Source: Janthinobacterium lividum PAMC 25724
GTDB taxonomy: Bacteria; Pseudomonadota; Gammaproteobacteria; Burkholderiales; Burkholderiaceae_D
Assembly: GCA_000242815.2 (NCBI GenBank)
Contig: AHHB01000017.1
Coordinates: forward strand, 1-39,319
Reading direction: 5' to 3'
Length of the DNA: 39,319 nucleotides
Positions 24,236-32,162 of this stretch are shown piece after piece. Every line of letters begins with the position of its first letter. Position 1 is the first letter of the stretch. A program made the position numbers and the translations under genes. The notes under the pieces are model-generated. The model saw nothing but the letters and a program-made list of their open reading frames with translations. It had not been told where the DNA came from and made no database searches.

Positions 24236-27200
24236 ATTCCTCTTCCTCCTCCACCTCCTCTTGCCGGCGGTACGCGAGGCGGTACAGCAGCGGCAGCACC
24301 AGCAAGGTCAAGGCTGTCGACGACAGGATGCCGCCGATCACCACGGTGGCCAGCGGACGCTGCACTTCGGCGCCCGTGCCCACGGCGATGGCCATCGGCA
24401 CGAAGCCTAGCGAGGCCACCAGCGCCGTCATCATGACAGGCCGCAGGCGGGTGATTGCCCCCTCGCGTATCGCCTCTTGCAGGGGCATGCCCTGTTCGCG
24501 CAACTGGCGGATATAGGCGATCATCACCAGGCCGTTCAGCACGGCCACGCCGGATAGGGCGATGAAGCCCACCGCTGCCGAGATCGACATGGGAATATCG
24601 CGCAGCCACAGGGCGACGATGCCGCCCGTCAAGGCGAACGGTATACCGCTGAACACCAGCAAACCATCTTTCACGTTGCCGAACATGGCAAAGAGCAAGA
24701 CGAACACGAGCGCCAGCGCCACCGGCACTACCAGCTCCAGGCGTTTCGTGGCCGACTGCAATTGCTCGAACTGGCCGCCCCAGCTGGTCCAGTAGCCGGG
24801 GGGAATGGCCACCTGCGCTTGCAGCTGCTGCGTGGCGTCGGCGACAAACGAGCCGATATCGCGTCCGCGCACGTTGGCGCTGATGACGATGCGGCGCTTG
24901 CCATCTTCGCGGCTGATCTGGTTCGGTCCTGGTGCCACTTGCAGGCTGGCCACTTCGCCGAGCGGAATGAAGCGCGCGCGGCCATCCGTCGCCGCTCCCA
25001 GGGGCAGGGAGATGGGCAGGCGTTTCAGCTGTTCCAGGTCGCTGCGCAGGCTGTCGGGCAGGCGCACGACGATGTCGAAGCGGCGGTCGCCCTGGAATAG
25101 CGTACCCGCCTCTTGCCCGCCGATGGCCGTGGCAATCGCTGCTTGCACGTCAGCAATGTTGAGACCGTAACGGGCCGTCTGCTCGCGGTCAATCTGTACC
25201 GTCAGCATGGGTAAACCGGTCGTCTGCTCGACCTTTACTTCCGTCGCGCCTGGGATCTTGCCCAGCACTGCGGCAATCTTCGCCGCCGTGCTGTCGAGGA
25301 CGGCCATGTCGTCGCCGAACAGTTTCACGGCGACGTCGCTGCGCACGCCGGAAATCAGTTCATTGAAGCGCAACTGGATCGGTTGTGAAAACTCGTAGTT
25401 ATTACCAGGCAAGCTGTTGGCCGTGGCTTCGATTTCCGCCAGCAATTGCTCGCGCGATTTTTTCGGTTGCGGCCACTGGTCGCGCGGCTTGAGCATGATG
25501 TAGCCGTCGGAAATATTCGGCGGCATGGGGTCCGAAGCGATTTCTGCCGTTCCCGTGCGGGCGAACACGCGGGCGATTTCCTTGTGCTTGTCGATCAGCT
25601 TGCGTTCCAGTTGCTGCTGCATGGCCAGCGATTGCGTCAAGCTGGTGCCGGGGATGCGCAGGGCCTGGATGGCGATATCGCCCTCGTTCAAGCTGGGCAC
25701 AAACTCGCTGCCCATGCGCGTGGCCAGCAAGCCCGACAGCAATACGGCAACCGCCGCTCCCGTCAGCACGACGGGCGTGTTGCGCATCACCTTGTCCAGC
25801 AGCGGCGCATACCAGCGCTTGGCCGCGCGCATGATGGCGTTTTCCTTTTCCGCTACCTTGTCGCCAATAAACAGCGCCACGGCGGCAGGGATGAAGGTGA
25901 TCGACAGCAGCATGGCGCCCAGCAGGGCGATCACTACCGTCAGGGCCATCGGCGTAAACATGCGCCCTTCCACGCCCGTCAGCGCAAAGATCGGCAGGTA
26001 CACGACCATGATGATCAGCTGGCCGTACAACAAGGGGCGGCGTGCCTCCTGCGAGGCCGCAAACACTTCATGAAAACGTTCTTGCAAGGTCAGCGGTCGT
26101 CCCAGTTTCTGCTGCGCATGGGCCAGGCGGCGCACGCAGTTTTCCACGATCACCACGGCGCCATCGATGATGATGCCGAAGTCCAGCGCGCCCAGGCTCA
26201 TCAGGTTGGCGCTCACGTGGTATTGCACCATGCCCGTAAACGTGAACAGCATGGCCAGCGGAATCACCATGGCCGTGATGACGGCGGCGCGAATATTGCC
26301 GAGGAACAGGAACAGGATGGCAATCACCAGCACGGCGCCTTCCAGCAGGTTTTTCTTGACCGTATTGATGGCCTTGTCGACCAGGACCGTGCGGTCATAC
26401 ACGGTGACGGCATGCACGCCTTTGGGCAGACTTCGGTTGATTTCCAGCATCTTTTTATCGACTGCCTGCGACACGGCGCGACTGTTTTGTCCGATCAGCA
26501 TGAAGACCGTGCCCAGCACCACTTCGCGGCCGTTTTCCGTGGCCGCGCCCGTGCGCAATTCGCGTCCCAGCACCACGTCGGCGACGTCGCGGATACGGAT
26601 CGCCACACCCTGCACGTTGGCGACGATGATGTTGGCGATGTCGTCCTTTGACGCTACCTGGCCCGGCGCGCGTATCAACAGCTGCTCACCCTGCCTTTCG
26701 ATGTAGCCGGCACCCACGTTGCCGTTGTTGCGCTCGAGCGCTGTCACCACCTCTTGCAGGCTGATGCCGTAGGCGGCCAGTTTTTCCGGGTAGGGCGCCA
26801 CTTGGTACTGCTTGGCGTAGCCACCGATGGCATTGATTTCCGTGACCCCCGTAACATTGCGCAACTGCGGCTTGATGATCCAGTCCTGGATTTCGCGCAG
26901 GTCGGTCGGCGTGTACGGCGTGCCGTCCGGCTTTTTCGCGCCGTCTTGCACTTCCACCGTCCACAGGTAGATTTCACCAAGGCCCGTGGAAACGGGGCCC
27001 ATTTTGGGCGTGATACCGACCGGCAAGCTTTCCTTGGCTTCTTGCAGGCGCTCGTTGATCATCTGGCGGGCAAAATAGATGTCGGTGCCATCCTTGAAGA
27101 TCACGGTCACTTGCGACAGGCCATAGCGCGACAGCGAGCGCGTCTGTTCCAGGTTCGGCAAGCCGGCCATGGCCGTCTCGATGGGGAAGGTAATCCTTTG

Positions 27201-27386
27201 CTCGGTTTCCAGCGGCGAATAGCCGGCCGACTGGGTATTGATTTGTACCTGCACATTGGTGATGTCGGGTACGGCGTCGATGGGCAGTTTTTGATAACTG
27301 TAGATGCCCAGGCCGGCCATGGCGGCCACGGCCAGCATCACCAGCCAGCGCTGGTCGATGGCGAAGCGGATCAAGCGTTCAAACAT
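24207..27386 (-). CDS. czcA: CzcA-type heavy-metal efflux RND transporter
   Basis: The 1,059-residue protein is an HME-RND pump with the usual twelve membrane helices and two large periplasmic domains. Asp402, Asp408 and Glu415 in DFGIIIDGAVVIVEN match the CzcA proton-relay and selectivity motif of the Zn/Co/Cd (HME1) subgroup in identity and number. It works as a trimer with CzcB and CzcC to drive metal ions out using the proton gradient. It lies 24 bp after czcB, with AAGGA as ribosome site. The last residues, LGRIRSEGA, are encoded by a REP palindrome after a Glu-rich run, so the natural C-terminus may once have been different. Confidence 0.95.
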   Translation of the reverse strand: MFERLIRFAIDQRWLVMLAVAAMAGLGIYSYQKLPIDAVPDITNVQVQINTQSAGYSPLETEQRITFPIETAMAGLPNLEQTRSLSRYGLSQVTVIFKDGTDIYFARQMINERLQEAKESLPVGITPKMGPVSTGLGEIYLWTVEVQDGAKKPDGTPYTPTDLREIQDWIIKPQLRNVTGVTEINAIGGYAKQYQVAPYPEKLAAYGISLQEVVTALERNNGNVGAGYIERQGEQLLIRAPGQVASKDDIANIIVANVQGVAIRIRDVADVVLGRELRTGAATENGREVVLGTVFMLIGQNSRAVSQAVDKKMLEINRSLPKGVHAVTVYDRTVLVDKAINTVKKNLLEGAVLVIAILFLFLGNIRAAVITAMVIPLAMLFTFTGMVQYHVSANLMSLGALDFGIIIDGAVVIVENCVRRLAHAQQKLGRPLTLQERFHEVFAASQEARRPLLYGQLIIMVVYLPIFALTGVEGRMFTPMALTVVIALLGAMLLSITFIPAAVALFIGDKVAEKENAIMRAAKRWYAPLLDKVMRNTPVVLTGAAVAVLLSGLLATRMGSEFVPSLNEGDIAIQALRIPGTSLTQSLAMQQQLERKLIDKHKEIARVFARTGTAEIASDPMPPNISDGYIMLKPRDQWPQPKKSREQLLAEIEATANSLPGNNYEFSQPIQLRFNELISGVRSDVAVKLFGDDMAVLDSTAAKIAAVLGKIPGATEVKVEQTTGLPMLTVQIDREQTARYGLNIADVQAAIATAIGGQEAGTLFQGDRRFDIVVRLPDSLRSDLEQLKRLPISLPLGAATDGRARFIPLGEVASLQVAPGPNQISREDGKRRIVISANVRGRDIGSFVADATQQLQAQVAIPPGYWTSWGGQFEQLQSATKRLELVVPVALALVFVLLFAMFGNVKDGLLVFSGIPFALTGGIVALWLRDIPMSISAAVGFIALSGVAVLNGLVMIAYIRQLREQGMPLQEAIREGAITRLRPVMMTALVASLGFVPMAIAVGTGAEVQRPLATVVIGGILSSTALTLLVLPLLYRLAYRRQEEVEEEEELGRIRSEGA

Positions 27387-27410
27387 GTTGGTGTCCTTGG
27401 TGTCAGGTGA

Positions 27411-28661
27411 TCAGTGTTCATGGCCGGCGGAGTCCTTGCCCAGCTCGGACTTCAGCACGAAGCTGCCCTGCGCCGCGTACGGCGTACCGGCGGCCAGGCC
27501 CTGTTCGATATGCGTCAACGTGCCATCGCTGCGTCCCAGCACCACCGGCGTGGCCTGGAAACCACCGTTGACTTGCACGAAGATGACGCTCTTGTCTTCC
27601 ACCGTCTGGATGGCCGTGTTTTGCACGGTGACGCGCGCGTCCGCTTCGCCCGACACCACTTCCACGCTGACGAACAGGCCCGGGCGCCAGGCCATGTCCG
27701 GGTTACGCAAGCTGATGCGTGCCTTGGCCGTGCGCGTCTGCTCGCCCAGTAAGGCACCCACATAGGTGATCGTGCCTTGCGCGCTGGCGTCGAATGCACT
27801 GGCCTTGACTTCCGCCTTGCCTCCCACGCGCACGGTGGCCAGGTCTTTCGCCGGTACGGCGATTTCCGCCCAGACGCTCGAGAGGTCGGAAATGACGAAG
27901 ATGTTGGCGTCTTCCTTGACGGCCTCGCCCAAGGTGATGTGTTTTTCCAGTACCATGCCGTCGAACGGCGCGCGGATCTCGTAGCGGTTCAGCGGCCCTT
28001 TGCCGACGCCAGCGGCGCCACTCGCGGTGCCGCTGCCGCTGCCACTGGCACTGGCACCCAGCGCGCTGAGCTTTTGCTGCGCATTTTGCACAGCGATTTC
28101 TGCTTCGCGCCACGCTTGCTGCGCCTGCAGATAATCTTGCTCGGCCGAAATCTTCTCGCGCCACAGCTTTTCTTCACGCTCATAGGTGGAGCGGGCCAAG
28201 GATAAACGCCGCTGCGCCGACAGCAGTTCGCTGCGCTGTTCCGACAGTTCCGTGCTGGCGATAACGGCCAGCACTTGCCCTTTTTTTACCAGCTGGCCCA
28301 GGTCTGCCTGTACCGCTTCTACCACGCCCGCCAGGCGCGGCACGACGTGGGCCGTGCGGTCTTCATTGAAGCGGATTTCGCCGGGCAGGGCGACGGTCGT
28401 CTTGATGCGGCCGGGCGCGGCGGTGGCGATGACGACGCCAGCCGCCTGGCTTTGCGCGGCGCTCAATTCCAGCCTGCCTTCCACGGCTGCGTGGCCGTCT
28501 GCGTCTTTCTTTTCAGCCTGTGCTTGCGTTTTTGCGGCGGCGGGCGGCGCGCTCTTGGTGTCGGAATTGCCCGTGCCGAGGATGAGGCTAGCGAGCACGA
28601 CGCCGGCGGCCGCGATGGAGGCGATGGCGATCGCTTGTTTCTTGTCGAGTTTGATATGCAT
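27411..28661 (-). CDS. czcB: CzcB-type periplasmic adaptor (membrane fusion protein)
   Basis: This 416-residue protein has a single N-terminal hydrophobic segment (IASIAAAGVVLASLILG), a barrel-sandwich and alpha-hairpin region (about residues 85-215) and C-terminal beta-barrel domains. It links CzcA in the inner membrane to the outer-membrane channel CzcC. A Gly/Ser/Ala-rich linker (around residues 200-220) interrupts the hairpin region. A few His residues occur at the C-terminus (DSAGHEH), possibly metal-binding. It begins 12 bp after czcC behind AAGGAAGA, consistent with one operon. Confidence 0.92.
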   Translation of the reverse strand: MHIKLDKKQAIAIASIAAAGVVLASLILGTGNSDTKSAPPAAAKTQAQAEKKDADGHAAVEGRLELSAAQSQAAGVVIATAAPGRIKTTVALPGEIRFNEDRTAHVVPRLAGVVEAVQADLGQLVKKGQVLAVIASTELSEQRSELLSAQRRLSLARSTYEREEKLWREKISAEQDYLQAQQAWREAEIAVQNAQQKLSALGASASGSGSGTASGAAGVGKGPLNRYEIRAPFDGMVLEKHITLGEAVKEDANIFVISDLSSVWAEIAVPAKDLATVRVGGKAEVKASAFDASAQGTITYVGALLGEQTRTAKARISLRNPDMAWRPGLFVSVEVVSGEADARVTVQNTAIQTVEDKSVIFVQVNGGFQATPVVLGRSDGTLTHIEQGLAAGTPYAAQGSFVLKSELGKDSAGHEH

Positions 28662-28673
28662 GTCGGGTCTTCC

Positions 28674-29912
28674 TTACAGGGGGGCGGTGGCGCCAAGCAG
28701 GCGCTCGATCTCGGTGGCGGCGTGCTGCGCTTCAGTCAACGCGCGCAGGTATTGGTTTTTGGCTTGCAGCAAGGTGCGCTGGGCGTCGAGCACATCGAGG
28801 AAGGCGAACTTGCCGAACTCAAAACCCTTGCTGGCCGCGTCGTAGGCACTTTGCGCGCCGGGCAAGATATCCTGACGCAAGCTCTGTACGTCGAGCCGGG
28901 CCGTGGCCAGCCGTTCGCTGGCGGCAGCCACGGCCGTTTGCACGCCGATGCGGGCGGCGGCCAGCTCGTCGCTGGCCTTGTCGCTGCGGCGCAAGGCGTC
29001 GAGCTTGTTGCCGGCATTGCGGTCGAACAAGGGCAGTGGCAAGGCCAGGCCGATGATGGCTTGGTTGCGGCCCAGTTCTTCCGAGCGCTTCACGCCTATG
29101 CTGAGCGTGACGTCGGGCGTGGCGCGGCGCTGTTCCACGTCCAACATGGCTTGCCGCTGCGCCAGAGCGCTGCGCGCCTGGCGCACGGCCGGTGCCTGCT
29201 CTAGGCGCGCCGCTTGTGCGCTGGCCGCTGGCAGCTCGGGCAAGGTTTCCAGTTGTCCCTCAGCCAAGGTGAAACGGGGCGTGGCATTGCCCCATAGGGC
29301 AGCGAGGCGCTGACGGGCGCTCGACAGCGTGCTGCGGGCCAGGTTCAGCTCCAGCCGCACGCTCGCTTCGGCGACGCGGGCACGGGTTTCCTCGACAGGC
29401 GAGGCCTTGCCGGCGGTGACCCGGCGCGCCGTGATGTCGCTGGCGCGCGCCGCCAGCGCCTGTGCGCTGTCGGCGAGGCGCAAGCCTTCCTGCGCGGCCA
29501 GCACCTCGACAAAGGCGGTGGCGACGGCGGCGCGCGTGTCGGCTTGCTGCAGGGACAGGCCCGCTTGCGCCAGGTCTTCGCCGCGTTGGGCGACGCTCGT
29601 GCGGGCGCCGCGCTTGCCGCCCAGTTCAATCAGCTGGTTGAGCTGCACGGTGGTGGTGCGCGCGCCACGCCGCGTATCCTCCAGCACCGTTTGCAGTTCC
29701 GGATTGGGCAGGGCGCGTGCCTGTTGCAGGGCGCCGCCCTGCGCCGCCAGCTCATGACGTGCACCCGACAAGGTAGCGTTGCCGCCTTCGGCGAGCAGCA
29801 GTGCGGCAGACAAGGTCAGAGGAGCAGCCGGCTCCGCAGGTACTTGCGCATGGGTAAGATTGCCAGCCAGCAGGCCAGCGCAGAGACAGAATAGAGAGAT
29901 GGAACGGTACAT
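28674..29912 (-). CDS. czcC: CzcC-type outer-membrane efflux channel (TolC family)
   Basis: The 412-residue protein starts with a signal peptide ending near THAQ and has the internal duplication of long coiled helices typical of the outer-membrane efflux proteins. NPELQTVLEDTRRG and ATPDVTLSIGVKRSEELGRNQ are the equivalent strand regions of the two halves. It forms the trimeric outer-membrane exit duct of the Czc pump. It is the third-last gene of the operon and follows czcI after a 119-bp gap holding a long inverted repeat. Confidence 0.92.
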   Translation of the reverse strand: MYRSISLFCLCAGLLAGNLTHAQVPAEPAAPLTLSAALLLAEGGNATLSGARHELAAQGGALQQARALPNPELQTVLEDTRRGARTTTVQLNQLIELGGKRGARTSVAQRGEDLAQAGLSLQQADTRAAVATAFVEVLAAQEGLRLADSAQALAARASDITARRVTAGKASPVEETRARVAEASVRLELNLARSTLSSARQRLAALWGNATPRFTLAEGQLETLPELPAASAQAARLEQAPAVRQARSALAQRQAMLDVEQRRATPDVTLSIGVKRSEELGRNQAIIGLALPLPLFDRNAGNKLDALRRSDKASDELAAARIGVQTAVAAASERLATARLDVQSLRQDILPGAQSAYDAASKGFEFGKFAFLDVLDAQRTLLQAKNQYLRALTEAQHAATEIERLLGATAPL

Positions 29913-29941
29913 CGAATTCTCCGGGGTAGGAAAAAAGAATT

Positions 29942-30029
29942 CGACGGGACGCGCAGGCTTGCGCCAGACTCATTGCGCCAAGATTAATCCGGCGCAGCGA
30001 TGGCGATTAGTGATTGAGACGTCCCGTCG
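29942..30029 (-). promoter_or_regulatory. Long inverted repeat in the czcI-czcC gap
   Basis: Perfect 10-bp arms CGACGGGACG (29942-29951) and CGTCCCGTCG (30020-30029) span most of the czcI-czcC spacer; the right-hand arm stands two bases after the czcI stop codon. The interior has further pairing potential and a repeated TTGCGCCA. In the mRNA it could stabilise or cleave between czcI and czcCBA, or attenuate transcription. The role is inferred. Confidence 0.55.
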
Positions 30030-30031
30030 GC

Positions 30032-30394
30032 CTAGGCGGCCGACGACCAGTCAGGGCGCTTGGGAGCGTCCGGGATGTGGGAAGCGTAGAAGAAGGGAGC
30101 GGTGTCGGCGTTGACGCAGGCCGTGTCGCCGACGGGCAAGCTGGAGCCGGCCGGCAGCCAAGCATGGCCTATGCCATGGCAGACGTTGCAGTCGTTGTGC
30201 GGCTGGCCTTTGGATTGTTTGTCAGCTTTATCGGCGACAGGTTTTTTGTCCGCATCGGCCTTGTGCTGGTGATTATGGTGGCCCAAGTGCTGCGCCGCCT
30301 TGCCTTCCTCGTGCAGGCAATACGCGCTCGCCGCTGCCCAGGACATCTGGAGCGGAAGCACGAACAGCAGCAAAATGAGGAACAGTCGTCGCAT
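30032..30394 (-). CDS. czcI: CzcI-like metal-efflux accessory protein
   Basis: This 120-residue protein has a signal peptide (MRRLFLILLLFVLPLQMSWA) and a small periplasmic part with a His-rich metal-binding segment (HLGHHNHQHKADADKK) and a CNVCHGIGHAW motif. The arrangement, signal peptide, YCLHEEG and a C-terminal proline-rich tail, is that of the CzcI family, a probable regulator or periplasmic metal chaperone encoded first in czcICBA operons. It precedes czcC, czcB and czcA on the same strand, which strengthens the call. Confidence 0.88.
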   Translation of the reverse strand: MRRLFLILLLFVLPLQMSWAAASAYCLHEEGKAAQHLGHHNHQHKADADKKPVADKADKQSKGQPHNDCNVCHGIGHAWLPAGSSLPVGDTACVNADTAPFFYASHIPDAPKRPDWSSAA

Positions 30395-30431
30395 GGTGAG
30401 ATCTATTGTACAGAAAAGAGGGCGGGCGTGG

Positions 30432-31979
30432 CTAGCGTTGCTGGCTGCGCCACGCCTTCAATTGCGCGGCGATGGCCTTGCCCTGAAACATTTGTGGCTC
30501 GGAATGCTCTTGCGCTGCCATGTCGCCCGCGCGGAAATCTGCCGCTTCGCGCGCCTGCACCAGCCCCCTGGCCTGCTCGAAGGCTTCGGCAAAGCCTGCA
30601 CTCTTGGGCAAGGATTGCTTGAAATACGCTTCGCTGAAATACGTGAAATCGTTCTGGTCGTCGCAACCGAACGAGCTGCGGTCGCCGCGCGCGGCCGTGA
30701 TGATGAGGGTGTTGTCATCCTTCAACGGCGCAATAAAACCACCGGCATAGCAGGCCGAGACGACGATGACCTTCCAGCGGATGCCGCTGTGCTTGAGCAT
30801 GGAGGCAAGTTCTTGCGCGGGCAAGCCGTGCAAGTCCATGCCGTTTTGCGCCAGCGCCAGTGCATGTTCGGGCGAACCATGGCTGGTGAGGAATAGGAAC
30901 AGAATGTCGTTCTGCTTGTCCATCTTTGCGCCCAGTGCATCGAGGCTGGCGCTGATGCTGGTGCGCGTGGCCATCGGCTGTTGCGCCACTGTATTACGGC
31001 TGTTGACCAGCACCAGGGAGCGGCCTGCGGTGCCGTAATCGCGGTCGAACTGGTGCTGCACGAAGGCCGTTTCGCGGTGGAATACTTCTTGCGCGCCGTC
31101 GCCGGCCACGCCCAGCAGGTACAGATTGATCTTTTTTGCCGCATCGCGCGGCGCAATGCGCGCCAGGGCCCGGTCGAGCAGGGTGCCTTGGCGGTACAGG
31201 GCCAGCTCGACATTGTCGCGCGTGAGCTTGTCCAAGGCAGGGTCGTCCAACTGGCCTTGCGTCCAGTTGCCGCTGTCTTCGCGCCGGCCGTCCGCCTGCG
31301 CCACGGCGTAACGCAGCACGCCCTTGCCGTCGAACTGGCCATTCTTGAAGCTGCCCCGGTATTGGTCGCCGTCGGCCGTGCGCAGCACGCCTTCGCCCTC
31401 GAATTTCCAGTCTTTCAACTCGCCTTCGTAGTCGATGCCGTCGCTGGTGCTGACCTTGGCCTTGCCCTGCAGTTGGCCCTGGACGAACTCGCCTTCGAAG
31501 ACGCTGCCGTCCGTGTCGGTCAGCTTGCCGCTGCCGTGCGGGCGCCAGTGTTTAAAATGGCCTTCGAAGCTGGCACCATCGGCGCCCTGGAAGTGGCCTA
31601 GGCCCTCGAAGCTGCCCTTGGTGAAGGTGCCCGCATAGATCTCACCCTTGGGCGAGGTGTAGCGGCCGATGCCATCGAAGGCGCCCTGGCGGAAGGCACC
31701 CACGTATTCGACGCCGGACGCCTGGCGCAGCGTGCCCTGGCCGGAAAACACGCCGCGTGCGAAGCCCCCTTCATAAAATGCACCGCTGGCATATTCCAGC
31801 CTGCCCCAGCCATGCATTTTGCCCGCGACGAGGGGGCCAAAATAGCGTCCGCCATCGGCCGTTTCGGCCGCCGGCGTCTTGGCTGGCGCGGCGCACAGCG
31901 GCGGCATGCCCAGCGCTGCAAAGGCCAGCAGGCCGGCGAGGGTATAGGGGCGTAGCGAGGCGCGTAGCGTGGCGGACAT
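30432..31979 (-). CDS. Secreted MORN-repeat protein with C13 (caspase-like) peptidase domain
   Basis: From ATG 31979 (preferred over 32048 because it starts a signal peptide ending in PPLCAAPA) the protein is 515 residues. About eight MORN repeats of some 23 residues fill roughly residues 45-235 (motifs such as GWGRLEYASGAFYEGGF and GEGVLRTADGDQYRGSF). A C13/legumain-like clan CD peptidase domain follows, with His367 in TSHGSPEH and Cys410 in VVSACYAGGF, 43 residues apart as in that clan. MORN repeats usually bind membranes or proteins, so a surface- or periplasm-tethered protease is likely. The gene ends 37 bp before czcI on the same strand but is probably not part of metal efflux. Confidence 0.85.
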   Translation of the reverse strand: MSATLRASLRPYTLAGLLAFAALGMPPLCAAPAKTPAAETADGGRYFGPLVAGKMHGWGRLEYASGAFYEGGFARGVFSGQGTLRQASGVEYVGAFRQGAFDGIGRYTSPKGEIYAGTFTKGSFEGLGHFQGADGASFEGHFKHWRPHGSGKLTDTDGSVFEGEFVQGQLQGKAKVSTSDGIDYEGELKDWKFEGEGVLRTADGDQYRGSFKNGQFDGKGVLRYAVAQADGRREDSGNWTQGQLDDPALDKLTRDNVELALYRQGTLLDRALARIAPRDAAKKINLYLLGVAGDGAQEVFHRETAFVQHQFDRDYGTAGRSLVLVNSRNTVAQQPMATRTSISASLDALGAKMDKQNDILFLFLTSHGSPEHALALAQNGMDLHGLPAQELASMLKHSGIRWKVIVVSACYAGGFIAPLKDDNTLIITAARGDRSSFGCDDQNDFTYFSEAYFKQSLPKSAGFAEAFEQARGLVQAREAADFRAGDMAAQEHSEPQMFQGKAIAAQLKAWRSQQR

Positions 31980-32162
31980 CTGTATGGTCTGGTCTGTAGG
32001 AGGGTGCCCAGTCTGCCCCTGTATTGCCAGCGTGGCAAATGCTGGCATGGCCTGTGTTGCTCTGCCTTAAGGCAAGATTCTGCGTTTTATGCCGTGCCAA
32101 GGCTGGACTGAACTGATAATATTGATTTTCAGAATATATTGACACAAGGCATATAGCTACCC

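Noticed and set aside
25446..26651. 401-codon plus-strand ORF opposite czcA.
   Set aside because: It is a shadow rich in His, Gln and Arg; czcA matches its family over the full length.
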